DNA from: a virus
Virus record (IMG/VR): IMGVR_UViG_3300035698_007796
Coordinates: 1 to 31,868 of that record
Strand: one strand, 5' to 3'
Length of the DNA stretch: 31,868 nt
Positions 22,454-28,975 of the stretch are shown here, in pieces. How positions within the stretch are numbered: position 1 is the stretch's first letter; every line of letters begins with the position of its first letter. The translations under genes and the position numbers were made by a program. The notes beneath the pieces are model-generated. The model ran no database searches. It was given only the letters and a program-made list of their open reading frames with translations, and was not told the DNA's origin.

Positions 22454-22736
22454 ATGTAACATTTATAACATTAATAACCATAAAACCATATAACCATGTA
22501 ACAGATATGGGCGTCCCACCTATTCCAATTGACCTTTCTGGGCTGTTTGTTGCTGTTGTAGTTGTTAGTTTATATATATAGTATATATATTATATAATAA
22601 TTAAGAAGAAAAAGAAAAAGACTTAGAAGAACTAAGAAAGGTCAATCTCAAAACATGGGGACAACTAATTATGTTACATGGTTACATGGGTTCATTGACA
22701 ATTTGTTACATTGTATAGATGTTATAAATGTTACAT
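22454..22736. repeat. Nested inverted repeats around an AT core (origin-like)
   Basis: Outer arms ATGTAACATTTATAACAT (22454-22471) and its exact reverse complement (22719-22736). Next CCATGTAAC (22452, 22494) faces GTTACATGG (22673, 22681), with partial GTTACAT at 22705. Inner arms are ATTGACCTTTCT (22528-22539) and AGAAAGGTCAAT (22635-22646). All are centred near 22590, next to an almost pure A/T run (22567-22602). Confidence 0.8.
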
Positions 22737-22752
22737 AGGCAAGATATATCTC

Positions 22753-22781
22753 TTGTGTTCTATGTTTATGTATGGTATAGT
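22753..22781 (+). promoter_or_regulatory. Rightward promoter, copy 1 of a conserved pair
   Basis: TTGTGT, a 17-base spacer and TATAGT. The spacer (TCTATGTTTATGTATGG) is nearly the same as at 27240-27256. It drives the genes from 22850. Confidence 0.7.
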
Positions 22782-22849
22782 CAGTAGAATGGTAAAAATA
22801 TTTGGAAACATAACCCGGCGACTTCAGCAAAACAACAAGGAGGATTAAA

Positions 22850-23092
22850 ATGAACAGATATGAAGAAGATAGATGCTTTGGTCCAGATTATAATTATGAC
22901 GACGAACTAATTGATGGAGTAGGTTTTGCAGATCCAGGCGGTAATTCAGCTATGCGAGCTGCAACCAGAAACAATCCCCGAAACCTTCCCTGCCCAAATT
23001 GTGGTAAACCTGATAGACTAACTCCAATAGACAAAGCTCATGGATACCAGTGTGATGAATGTGCTGATAGAGCAGAAAGAGGAGGGTATTAA
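22850..23092 (+). CDS. Zinc-ribbon miniprotein
   Basis: 80 residues. CPNCGKPD (48-55) and CDECADRAE (68-76) form a four-Cys zinc ribbon with a basic loop. The N-terminal half is acidic and Tyr-rich (DYNYDDELID). SD CAAGGAGG. It is the first gene after the conserved promoter and is followed two bases after its stop by the start of the frameshifted gene. Such ribbons in phages often bind nucleic acid or host RNA polymerase, but no target can be named here. Confidence 0.7.
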   Translation: MNRYEEDRCFGPDYNYDDELIDGVGFADPGGNSAMRAATRNNPRNLPCPNCGKPDRLTPIDKAHGYQCDECADRAERGGY

Positions 23093-23094
23093 AA

Positions 23095-23308
23095 ATGACT
23101 AAAAAATGAGCAAATACTTATTGACTGGTGTAAAAAGAGCTACCCGGAAATGTATGTAAGTATAGTTGACACCTGTAGTTTTGGTGATGTTGTAACAGCG
23201 TATCTTACAAACACTGAAGAATTAAGAACAACCTCGGATTTAATAGTTCATTATAATCAGTGGTATCCAAATGAATTTACAGTTTATGAAATTAAAATTA
23301 AAGAATAA
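23095..23308 (+). pseudogene. Small gene with a single-base frame break in an A6 run
   Basis: ATG at 23095 follows GAGGAGG with normal spacing but stops after MTKK because of TGA at 23107-23109. If one A of the A6 run (23101-23106) is skipped, the frame reads MTKNEQILIDWCKKSYPEM and continues for 70 residues to TAA at 23306-23308, filling the gap exactly (214 bases = 71 codons plus 1). The product has a protein-like composition (VYEIKIKE end). Sequencing error, polymerase slippage or true mutation are all possible. Confidence 0.7.
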
Positions 23309-23340
23309 TCCCGAAACCTACAAATAAACGGAGGTATCAA

Positions 23341-23568
23341 ATGACAAAACTTGAAACATTAATGGACTTTGAGGGATTCACAGACCAGATGAAATTCCTC
23401 GAAGAGGAGTGTATGGGAATGGGAATGAGAGCTGGTGTCCCCGCAATCTGCACAAACGAGAATTGTGAGTACATGACTGACATGGAACCTGATCAGGACA
23501 GTGGATGGTGTGATGAGTGTAAGACTAATACTGTATCAAGTGCGCTGATTCTCGCAGGAATCATTTAA
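23341..23568 (+). CDS. Conserved phage zinc-finger protein (PAIC..C / WCDEC type)
   Basis: 75 residues. PAICTNENCEYMTDMEPDQD (34-53), GWCDECKTNTV and a final SALILAGII form a four-Cys site. I recognise the PAICxxxxCxYxTxxEPDQxxGxCExCxTNTVxSALxLAGII pattern from many uncharacterised phage genomes, including marine ones. The N-terminus (LMDFEGFTDQMKFLEE) is a helix. Role unknown. SD GGAGG. Confidence 0.75.
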   Translation: MTKLETLMDFEGFTDQMKFLEEECMGMGMRAGVPAICTNENCEYMTDMEPDQDSGWCDECKTNTVSSALILAGII

Positions 23569-23644
23569 TTGTTTATCTTGTCTATAATCAGAAATATTGA
23601 TTGTAGGCAAGCTTAAATAATTAACCCAAACTAAGGAGAACAAA

Positions 23645-23908
23645 ATGAACTGTTTAAAGTGTAGTAACAAGTACACCCAAGAAGTTGTAATACTCCCCGA
23701 AGTTGATGCCTTTGAACTTGATAATCGTCAGTGGGTAATTGAGGAATGGACGGCAACAAGTGGTGGAGAAAAATCAACTCCGACAACAGCCCCGAAAGTT
23801 CTGAAGTACGAAGCCAACATTGCAAGCAGAAAATGTGAATCTTGTGGATCGTATATTCCTCATGATGCAGTTAATTGTATAAGGACACAACATACAGCTT
23901 TTGCGTAA
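23645..23908 (+). CDS. Two-knuckle Cys protein
   Basis: 87 residues. NCLKCSNKY at the N-terminus and KCESCGSYI near residue 64, with a beta-rich linker (VVILPEVDAFEL, WVIEEWTA). The CxxC pairs at both ends could join in one zinc site. The leader CCCAAACTAAGGAG resembles that of several neighbours. No family name. Confidence 0.6.
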   Translation: MNCLKCSNKYTQEVVILPEVDAFELDNRQWVIEEWTATSGGEKSTPTTAPKVLKYEANIASRKCESCGSYIPHDAVNCIRTQHTAFA

Positions 23909-23921
23909 CCACAGCCGACCG

Positions 23922-23941
23922 GGTCAATTTTTGACCATTCT
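23922..23941. repeat. Dispersed palindrome, full copy
   Basis: GGTCAATTTTTGACCATTCT, with a perfect GGTCAA-TTT-TTGACC dyad, between the genes ending at 23908 and starting at 23974. Confidence 0.75.
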
Positions 23942-23973
23942 TAAATCAAAAACCAAACTAAGGAGACTAAATT

Positions 23974-24183
23974 GTGGCTATACCAACAGAAAAAGCAACC
24001 CCAATCGAGAATTTAATTAACAATCTTTCCCCGCAATCAACTACAAGAAAAGAATCAATTACTGGAAATATTTGTAGTTGGTGTGGTGAGTCAGCTGAAG
24101 AATTCGAAGACGATTTGTCACGTAAAGAATACAGGATCAGTGGTATGTGTCAAGCTTGTCAAGATGGTGTATTTGATGCATAG
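23974..24183 (+). CDS. Conserved phage zinc-finger miniprotein (SRKEYRISGxCQxCQD type)
   Basis: 69 residues, starting with GTG after AAGGAG. CSWCGESA (about 35-42) and SRKEYRISGMCQACQDGVF (49-67) make a four-Cys ribbon. The RKEYxISGxCQxCQDxVF sequence is one I know from many phage genomes with no assigned function. Its leader holds the dispersed palindrome. Confidence 0.75.
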   Translation: MAIPTEKATPIENLINNLSPQSTTRKESITGNICSWCGESAEEFEDDLSRKEYRISGMCQACQDGVFDA

Positions 24184-24237
24184 CCCGGTGACTTTTACTT
24201 AACATACACCCAAACTAATAAAAGGAGGATATAAAAG

Positions 24238-24795
24238 ATGACTATCTCGTGTGTAACTTGTAAATTTTACTTAACTGATCTTTGCCTTGCTGAAGAATGT
24301 ATAAATTTTAGTAATTGGAGACCAAAAAGAGTGGAGGAAACTATGCTAGATATTGAGGGTACAGAAAATTCAATTACACTGGAAACTATTTTAGCTAAAG
24401 TAAGTTCATCTTGTGAGTTGGACGGCTTTGCTAAACTGGTAACTTGGATACGCAGTCAAAGTTTTAACGGAAAAACCAGTCTTGGGTTAAAAAATGGTTG
24501 TAGTTTTCTTATCTATGTAAAACACCATACAGATATAATTCCGTGGCTGATTTACAATAACTTTGCCAAAGTAAAAGAAATTCCGTTTGTACCAATAAAT
24601 CTAGTCATTGAGTCAAAAGAAGAGCTTGCTCATATCTGGCATAGATTAGCTATGAATAAGTTTATGTTTAATAAGCACTATAACGGAAATACTGAGTACA
24701 TAAAAGAAACAGAACCAGCTAATGCCGCACGTACTTGGAATAAAGTCAATGATCTTGCTATGAATGCTGGTTTGCTGACCACGAAAGGAATGTAA
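24238..24795 (+). CDS. Hypothetical protein with N-terminal Cys cluster
   Basis: 185 residues. CVTCKFYLTDLCLAEECIN (5-23) has the C-x2-C-x8-C-x4-C spacing of small phage modules. The rest is alpha/beta with KLVTWIRSQSF, CSFLIYVKHHTDIIPWLIY and AHIWHRLAMNKFMFNKHY. No family recognised. Its stop and the next start overlap as TAATG. SD AAAGGAGG. Confidence 0.6.
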   Translation: MTISCVTCKFYLTDLCLAEECINFSNWRPKRVEETMLDIEGTENSITLETILAKVSSSCELDGFAKLVTWIRSQSFNGKTSLGLKNGCSFLIYVKHHTDIIPWLIYNNFAKVKEIPFVPINLVIESKEELAHIWHRLAMNKFMFNKHYNGNTEYIKETEPANAARTWNKVNDLAMNAGLLTTKGM

Positions 24796-25271
24796 TGAGC
24801 ATAGAAAAAGCAATAGAAAGTGTACTTAGTGGTACTGATCAAATTGCTATTAGGTGCATTAATGAAAAGAATAGGAATGTCTTACGCACTACTGCTTTTC
24901 GGGTAAGGCGTAAAATGTCAGAAGATTCTCGGTTTTCAATTGCTGCAAGAAATATCGGCATTTCCAATGAAGAAATCAACGGAGAACCATTTTTAAGAAT
25001 ATATCTGAAAGAAGATCTTGATATGTTCATTAAAGATGATAAAGGAAATTGGATGCTGATGGTCAGTAATGACGCTGAAATCTATGATACCGAAGGTACA
25101 CGAATGCTTGGACTTATGGTGAAAGATGGGAGAACGGACAATGAGATTTTTGCTATTATGAAAAGCAACTACAATTGGAAAGTAGGTGAAATTACCGAAA
25201 AGCTGGAGTTACTTCGGGTAGATACTCCAGAACCCATAAAACGAGATAAATTAAAATTGGAGGATTTGTAA
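24795..25271 (+). CDS. Hypothetical protein, paralogue-like to the last gene of the window
   Basis: 158 residues. The N-terminal half has an IAIRCINEKNRNVLRTTAFRVRRKM helix pair (about 17-41). The C-terminal part has MFIKDDKGNWMLMV (about 77-90) and RMLGLMVKDGRTDNEIF (about 103-119), where the latter looks like a winged or helix-turn-helix DNA-binding segment. The same arrangement occurs in the protein at 31431-31838. A DNA-binding or regulatory role is possible but unproven. Coupled on both sides by TAATG. Confidence 0.6.
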   Translation: MSIEKAIESVLSGTDQIAIRCINEKNRNVLRTTAFRVRRKMSEDSRFSIAARNIGISNEEINGEPFLRIYLKEDLDMFIKDDKGNWMLMVSNDAEIYDTEGTRMLGLMVKDGRTDNEIFAIMKSNYNWKVGEITEKLELLRVDTPEPIKRDKLKLEDL

Positions 25272-25531
25272 TGGAAACTTGTAACGCACATGGTTGTACT
25301 GAAACAGCATGGACAAAACCGGACAAAAGTCAAGAATCAGTTGCCTCAAGAATGTGGCGTTCGCCAACTGGTTCAATAACACACAGTTTTCCAAGCAAAG
25401 CAATCTCAAGCAAACTTTGCTTTTTCCACAATATGCTGGAAGAGCAGAAACTTTGGAATGAAGAGAAGGAGGTCGAACGTGACTCAAAGAAAGTTAAACA
25501 GCCCAGAACCGTGTCTTTGCGGAGCCCTTGA
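25271..25531 (+). CDS. Hypothetical protein, 86 residues
   Basis: Starts at the TAATG overlap. It has METCNAHGCTETAWTK with a CxxxxC pair, a Ser-rich middle, then LCFFHNMLEEQKLWNEE and a charged end. The Cys/His placing (C4, C9, C49, H52) could bind zinc. The last 53 bases overlap the next gene in another frame. No family recognised. Confidence 0.55.
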   Translation: METCNAHGCTETAWTKPDKSQESVASRMWRSPTGSITHSFPSKAISSKLCFFHNMLEEQKLWNEEKEVERDSKKVKQPRTVSLRSP

Positions 25532-25658
25532 TTGTCCAAGGTGTTTCCCCGCTTCTTGGAAAGAAAATATCCTTTATGATTTATATCTTGATTTAGATAC
25601 TGGTCAGTCATATGATGATTGGCTGGAAGAAAGGAGCAATAATAATAATGAATTTTGA
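25479..25658 (+). CDS. Small CxCGAxDCxxC protein
   Basis: 59 residues from GTG at 25479, which has AAGGAGG six bases upstream; an ATG seven codons earlier has no SD. PCLCGALDCPRCFP (about 11-24) is a compact Cys knot seen in small proteins of proteobacteria and phages. The C-terminal half is acidic (YLDLDTGQSYDDWLEE). Overlaps both neighbours. Function unknown. Confidence 0.65.
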   Translation: MTQRKLNSPEPCLCGALDCPRCFPASWKENILYDLYLDLDTGQSYDDWLEERSNNNNEF

Positions 25659-25863
25659 CTTAAATTCTTTAATAGAAAAAAAGGATGGGGTCTTGTTTAT
25701 TGATAGCTTGTCTGAAAAAGTTGAGAAGTTTACTGCTGAATTTATGGCTCAATTTGTTGAGCACCATAGGAAAGAACCTTACAGAACTATACTAAAAAGG
25801 GAGAGTGTGGAATGCTTAAAAACTACAACTTTAGACACTGGTATATACCGGAAAGAATGCTAG
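25648..25863 (+). CDS. Hypothetical protein, 71 residues
   Basis: ATG at 25648 follows AAGGAGCAATAATA; an in-frame ATG 36 bases upstream is less well placed. Helical (VEKFTAEFMAQFVEHHRKE). It overlaps the following gene by 52 bases, more than is usual here, so its last 17 residues share DNA with the better conserved next gene. No family recognised. Confidence 0.5.
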   Translation: MNFDLNSLIEKKDGVLFIDSLSEKVEKFTAEFMAQFVEHHRKEPYRTILKRESVECLKTTTLDTGIYRKEC

Positions 25864-26078
25864 AATCACTTGAACGATATAAAAATGATGGAACCATTCC
25901 AGGTGACTTTCTTGTATCAATTTTGTCGAATGATCTTGTAGCTGCATGTGGTAGAGCTGATGATGAAAATCTTGCTAATCTACCTGCTTACGGAGCATAT
26001 GTTTATAACGAGCTTCCGGGTCCATCATGGGGAAGTAAAGAAAACGTGCTTTTATGGCATGAATATAAGAACAAATAA
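25812..26078 (+). CDS. Conserved phage protein (FRHWYIPERMLxSLERY / ANLPAYxAYxYNE type)
   Basis: 88 residues. NFRHWYIPERMLESLERY (6-23), DLVAACGRADDENLANLP (41-58) and AYGAYVYNELPGPSWGS form a motif set that I recognise from uncharacterised early proteins of many phages. It appears to be a compact helical protein; no enzymatic residues are known to me. The start at 25812 is fixed by the conserved N-terminus although it lies inside the previous gene. Confidence 0.75.
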   Translation: MLKNYNFRHWYIPERMLESLERYKNDGTIPGDFLVSILSNDLVAACGRADDENLANLPAYGAYVYNELPGPSWGSKENVLLWHEYKNK

Positions 26079-26083
26079 TTCCA

Positions 26084-26102
26084 AGAAAGGTCAAAATTTG
26101 AC
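26084..26102. repeat. Dispersed palindrome copy
   Basis: AGAAAGGTCAAAATTTGAC, starting 5 bases after the stop of the gene before and ending 26 bases before the next start. Confidence 0.7.
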
Positions 26103-26128
26103 AAATTTACTTAAAAGGAGAAATTACA

Positions 26129-26338
26129 ATGGGTCTAAGTAAAACTGAAAAGGCTATTCTAAATTCTTGGGAAATTGAAAAGGGCTTTAAACAACGTGCT
26201 TATCGACCGTCAGGAGGACCAAAAGGAAAATATTGTAAGAACAGAGGAACTCATGGAAAGTGTAAAAAGTATTCTAAAGAAGAAATTTTTCTGTATAAAT
26301 TAGGTAAAGTTCAGGGAATGACAACTATTGATATTTAA
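26129..26338 (+). CDS. Small basic protein, 69 residues
   Basis: Basic, with RPSGGPKGKYCKNRGTHGKC (split, about 26-45) holding two Cys and a Gly/Lys-rich loop that suggests nucleic-acid contact. SD AAAAGGAG. The leader holds the dispersed palindrome. No family recognised. Confidence 0.55.
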   Translation: MGLSKTEKAILNSWEIEKGFKQRAYRPSGGPKGKYCKNRGTHGKCKKYSKEEIFLYKLGKVQGMTTIDI

Positions 26339-26347
26339 GGAGAAAAA

Positions 26348-26479
26348 ATGAGGCATTTACCGCTTGATCCAGAGTACGAAAAAGAAAAGAAGTTTTACGA
26401 AAGTATGGTTAAATACGCTATCGTGCTTGTAGTTGGTGTGGTTCTTGGGTACGCATGGTGCTGGAATGCTTTAAACTAA
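26348..26479 (+). CDS. 43-residue single-pass membrane protein
   Basis: ATG at 26348 after TAAGGAG, TAA at 26477-26479. The N-terminal 21 residues are charged (MRHLPLDPEYEKEKK), followed by a membrane segment YAIVLVVGVVLGYAWCW (about 24-40). The N-terminus should face the cytoplasm. Tight spacing to both neighbours (9 and 13 bases) supports expression. Small early membrane proteins of phages may act in exclusion or host takeover; nothing more specific can be said. Confidence 0.6.
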   Translation: MRHLPLDPEYEKEKKFYESMVKYAIVLVVGVVLGYAWCWNALN

Positions 26480-26492
26480 GGGGGCAGAGATA

Positions 26493-26666
26493 ATGGGTAA
26501 GGTAAAGAGAGAACAGAAAGAGGCCATTAAAATTTACCGTAAACTTAAAATACAGGAAAGGGAATACGCAAAAGCTGATGTACTTGAGCGAGTAAAAATT
26601 ATGAAAAAGGTTTTACGGCTTAAGAAACTATTTGACGCTATTGTTGAAGGTAAATCAAATGGATGA
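26493..26666 (+). CDS. 57-residue highly basic helical protein
   Basis: ATG at 26493 follows GGGGGCAGAGATA. Lys/Arg make up about a third of the residues (KVKREQKEAIKIYRKLK, VKIMKKVLRLKKLF). Predicted as one or two amphipathic helices. It may bind nucleic acid. It overlaps the next gene by 8 bases. No family recognised. Confidence 0.55.
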   Translation: MGKVKREQKEAIKIYRKLKIQEREYAKADVLERVKIMKKVLRLKKLFDAIVEGKSNG

Positions 26667-26835
26667 TATAGTAGAGAACTTTTTGCTCGTAGCAATGATA
26701 ATCACACTAATAGTTCTTACGTACCCAGTTGGTCCATACATACCTGACAAACCATTAGTAGTGAATAACCAAATAATCTATGAATCTAATAAAGGAGGAC
26801 CGATTAATGGAGAGACTTATAAAATACCTAAATAA
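26659..26835 (+). CDS. 58-residue single-pass membrane protein
   Basis: Start chosen at ATG 26659 (MDDIVENF), with GAAGG eight bases upstream. Residues about 8-25 (LLVAMIITLIVLTYPVG) form a membrane helix with a short acidic N-terminus, followed by a 30-residue polar tail (PDKPLVVNNQIIYESNKGG) on the other side. The tail overlaps the next gene by 29 bases. It could be a spanin- or holin-like or an exclusion factor, but no motif supports a choice. Confidence 0.55.
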   Translation: MDDIVENFLLVAMIITLIVLTYPVGPYIPDKPLVVNNQIIYESNKGGPINGETYKIPK

Positions 26836-27007
26836 AAAATACAATGCTCGTGTTTCTATATCTATTAAATACTGGTGTGGTATAGGTGGGAGCGTAAATA
26901 AGCATTATGAATTATTAATTGAAAGTCATGGTACCGAGTGTTTTGACACAACAGACGCATTGGTTGCTCATATTAAAAAACCTGAAATAAAAGGAGGAAT
27001 AAAATGA
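26807..27007 (+). CDS. Hypothetical protein, 66 residues
   Basis: ATG 26807 follows AAAGGAGG at normal spacing. Beta-rich start (RVSISIKYWCGIGGS) and a helix near the end (TDALVAHIKKPE). The stop overlaps the next ATG as ATGA. No family recognised. Confidence 0.55.
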   Translation: MERLIKYLNKKYNARVSISIKYWCGIGGSVNKHYELLIESHGTECFDTTDALVAHIKKPEIKGGIK

Positions 27008-27210
27008 GTAAAGAGGTTAAATGTATAGAATGTTCTCAGCCTGATATACCATTCGCAAAATACTATATTTTTCCAATTGGTGGAAATCAAGCTATAGAAA
27101 TTATTCATAGTTTAACAACCCTTGTGACTACTAAGTTAACTAGAGATGATGCTTATCAGCGAATTGAACGCTTTGATATAATTATAGCTGGTGGTAATCC
27201 TGATAAATAA
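27004..27210 (+). CDS. Hypothetical protein with N-terminal CxxC
   Basis: 68 residues. KCIECSQPD (6-14) gives one metal-knuckle half. The rest is alpha/beta (YYIFPIGGNQAIEII, RFDIIIAGGN). It ends the second block of the right arm; a conserved promoter follows 24 bases later. No family recognised. Confidence 0.55.
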   Translation: MSKEVKCIECSQPDIPFAKYYIFPIGGNQAIEIIHSLTTLVTTKLTRDDAYQRIERFDIIIAGGNPDK

Positions 27211-27233
27211 ATCTTTTAGTGCGAAAACACCCA

Positions 27234-27262
27234 TTGTGTTCTGTGTTTTATTATGGTATAAT
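27234..27262 (+). promoter_or_regulatory. Rightward promoter, copy 2 of a conserved pair
   Basis: TTGTGT, a 17-base spacer (TCTGTGTTTTATTATGG) and a perfect TATAAT. The surrounding sequence matches 22753-22781. It lies 58 bases ahead of the gene at 27320. Confidence 0.8.
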
Positions 27263-27319
27263 GCACTTATATTTTGATGGAAGTAAAAACCTATAACACT
27301 TAAAAAGGAGAATTTAACT

Positions 27320-27610
27320 ATGGTAGAAGAACATTCAGAACATTCAGAAGAATTTAAAGTACTTGATGAATCGTTTAGATTTTTGGTAAAGAAAGCAAGT
27401 GATTCGAAAAAATCTACCTGTGTTATTTTAGTTGATGATGATATGAATATAGAATCATTAGCACTTAGTATATCCGTATCAGGAAATATTAAACACCTTG
27501 CCCGTGGAATAGTTGCAACGATTACCAAAGATCCGATGCTTGAGAAGTTTGTTACGGCTGAACTTGGAAGACTGCTCATAGAAAGAATGCTTAAAGAGGA
27601 GGAGAAATAA
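27320..27610 (+). CDS. Hypothetical protein, 96 residues
   Basis: Acidic His/Glu N-terminus (EEHSEHSEE), then alpha/beta with CVILVDDDMNIESLALSISV and a helical C-terminus (FVTAELGRLLIERMLKEEE). First gene of the third transcription unit. SD AAAAGGAG. No family recognised. Confidence 0.6.
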   Translation: MVEEHSEHSEEFKVLDESFRFLVKKASDSKKSTCVILVDDDMNIESLALSISVSGNIKHLARGIVATITKDPMLEKFVTAELGRLLIERMLKEEEK

Positions 27611-27844
27611 ATGGCAAAAGTTACTGGAACTGTATGGGGGCTGTATGATCCAAATTATACGCACTTTAAGATAAACATGTACCGCTGGCAAATAGAAACT
27701 GAAAAGTATACTGCGTTTAGTAAAACTATATTTTCTAGAAGGGCCAGCGCTAAAAGAGCTTTGCAAACCTTCTGCACAAACCACCGTATAAATCTAACTC
27801 TTATCATATCTGATGAGCGATCAAACACTGAGTTCATTACCTAA
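27611..27844 (+). CDS. Hypothetical protein, 77 residues
   Basis: Starts directly after the previous stop with SD GAGGAGG inside that gene's end. Mixed beta then helix (MYRWQIETEKYTAFSKTIF, RRASAKRALQTFCTNH), basic overall. Possibly nucleic-acid binding; no family recognised. Confidence 0.55.
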   Translation: MAKVTGTVWGLYDPNYTHFKINMYRWQIETEKYTAFSKTIFSRRASAKRALQTFCTNHRINLTLIISDERSNTEFIT

Positions 27845-27858
27845 AAGGAGAAATGACT

Positions 27859-28233
27859 ATGTTTTTTAAGAAAGAAAGAGAAATTAAGGCAGAAGCAAGA
27901 GTAAATGAACTTGAAAAGAGTGTTGCCTTTTTAGAAGGCGAAAGGGAAATATTGAAAGAAGAGGTTGGTGACTTGAAGCTTAAAAAGAAAATTGAAGATG
28001 AAGATATTAAGCACATGATCAAAATGAAAGAAGAAAGACTTGAGCTTGCATTTGAGAAAAAGTTGATTGAGGTTGAAAAGGTTAAGGAAAAAGCTGTTGC
28101 GAGTGTTAAAGATGAATACCGTAATAAGATGGAGGCAAATCTGGAGAAGCAAAAGAACGATATGAAAGATATGCATGATGAAGTACTGAAACGTTTGCCT
28201 GATATTAACGTGAAATTGAAGGGAACTGTGTAA
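27859..28233 (+). CDS. Coiled-coil phage protein
   Basis: 124 residues. I use ATG at 27859, eight bases after AAGGAG; an ATG two codons earlier is too close to the SD. Nearly the whole chain is a charged helix with heptads (LEKSVAFLEGEREILKEEV, DLKLKKKIEDEDIKHMIKMK), ending in LKRLPDINVKLKG. I recall the DLKLKKKIEDEDIKHM and LPxxNVxLKG segments from coiled-coil proteins of unknown function in other phage early operons. Coupled to the next gene by TAATG. Confidence 0.65.
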   Translation: MFFKKEREIKAEARVNELEKSVAFLEGEREILKEEVGDLKLKKKIEDEDIKHMIKMKEERLELAFEKKLIEVEKVKEKAVASVKDEYRNKMEANLEKQKNDMKDMHDEVLKRLPDINVKLKGTV

Positions 28234-28538
28234 TGTCTTTATATGATTACAATTGGATTCATGAAGCGATGAAAGAAAATGTTTGGAGGGGTTCTGCACA
28301 CCAGCATTCTCATGCACTATCCTACCGACAACAAGCTATGTCTAGCCAACAAGCTATGCAACATCAACAACTTATACAAAGTTATGAAAATGAAAGATTG
28401 CTGGGGGCATACACGAAAAAAGAGTATCACTTCGATTTATTTTCGGATTTACCTAAGCTAATCGGATCAGGTACACTAACTGTAAGACAAGAACTTCAAC
28501 AAGAAACGGACGAATGGCTAAAAGGAGTATTAACTTAA
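28233..28538 (+). CDS. Gln/His-rich hypothetical protein
   Basis: 101 residues. A Gln-, His- and Ser-rich stretch (SSQQAMQHQQLIQSYENER, about 37-55) lies between an aromatic N-terminus (YDYNWIHEAMKENVW) and an acidic C-terminus (ELQQETDEWLKG). Likely a helix with low-complexity features. TAATG on both sides couples it to its neighbours. No family recognised. Confidence 0.55.
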   Translation: MSLYDYNWIHEAMKENVWRGSAHQHSHALSYRQQAMSSQQAMQHQQLIQSYENERLLGAYTKKEYHFDLFSDLPKLIGSGTLTVRQELQQETDEWLKGVLT

Positions 28539-28738
28539 TGGAAAAACCTGACGAAAAAATAGTAAAAGAAATTAATGCAATGTCGCATTCGCAACTGGCG
28601 AAACTTTATAGGTTTGCACCATCTGGGCATCTGTACTTTGATTCTTCAAAGCCGTACAATGCCATTTTTAATAAGCGGTTTATGGAATTTGGTGGTATGA
28701 CAGCTAAAATATCTAAAGATATAGGATGGGGGAGGTAA
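28538..28738 (+). CDS. Conserved phage protein (LYRFAPxGHxYFD type)
   Basis: 66 residues from ATG at 28538 (TAATG). SHSQLAKLYRFAPSGHLYFD (16-35), NAIFNKRFMEFGGMT and SKDIGW are a set I recognise from small proteins of unknown function in many phage genomes. Compact and helical, with conserved aromatic residues. Function not known. Confidence 0.7.
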   Translation: MEKPDEKIVKEINAMSHSQLAKLYRFAPSGHLYFDSSKPYNAIFNKRFMEFGGMTAKISKDIGWGR

Positions 28739-28741
28739 CTG

Positions 28742-28975
28742 ATGAAATTTCAAGTAAAAAAGAATACGGCTACAAAGGGAGTTTCTTTACATACTGAATA
28801 TGATTATGCTATGTGCCCATTCAGAAAAGATGCCGGATTTGTCGCTTGTGGCTCATGGTGCGCTCTGTTCCATTACTCTAAAAGTAGGGGAGCAGTTACA
28901 CAGGGTTGTTCTACTAACCAAACAATTTTCGTGGAGGAGACTATAGATGAAAAGACCGCTAAAAGCACCAAATAA
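28742..28975 (+). CDS. Small Cys-containing hypothetical protein
   Basis: 77 residues. Four Cys are spread over the middle (C26, C36, C40 and C56) with aromatic residues between (CGSWCALFHY), suggesting a small metal site or disulfide-free core. The last 29 bases overlap the ligase start. SD GGGGAGG. No family recognised. Confidence 0.6.
   Translation: MKFQVKKNTATKGVSLHTEYDYAMCPFRKDAGFVACGSWCALFHYSKSRGAVTQGCSTNQTIFVEETIDEKTAKSTK

Larger units (their letters stand above)
22186..22849. other. Non-coding segment with candidate replication origin
   Basis: 660 bases with no gene I can support. After the terminator comes an A-rich stretch (22241-22440) with repeated AATAACCAT words, then the nested inverted-repeat block (22454-22736), and finally the promoter at 22753-22781 and the leader of the next gene. 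On the right side of the core, a purine tract (22602-22640) faces a G/T-rich tract on the left (22540-22568). Confidence 0.65.

Noticed and set aside
22567-22602. TATATA run as a terminator or promoter
   Set aside because: No stable hairpin with a T-tract and no paired -35 at good spacing; better explained as an AT-rich unwinding region.
22454-22736. CRISPR-like array from the repeated CCATGTAAC words
   Set aside because: The words are short, inverted about a centre, and not separated by uniform spacers; no cas gene is near.
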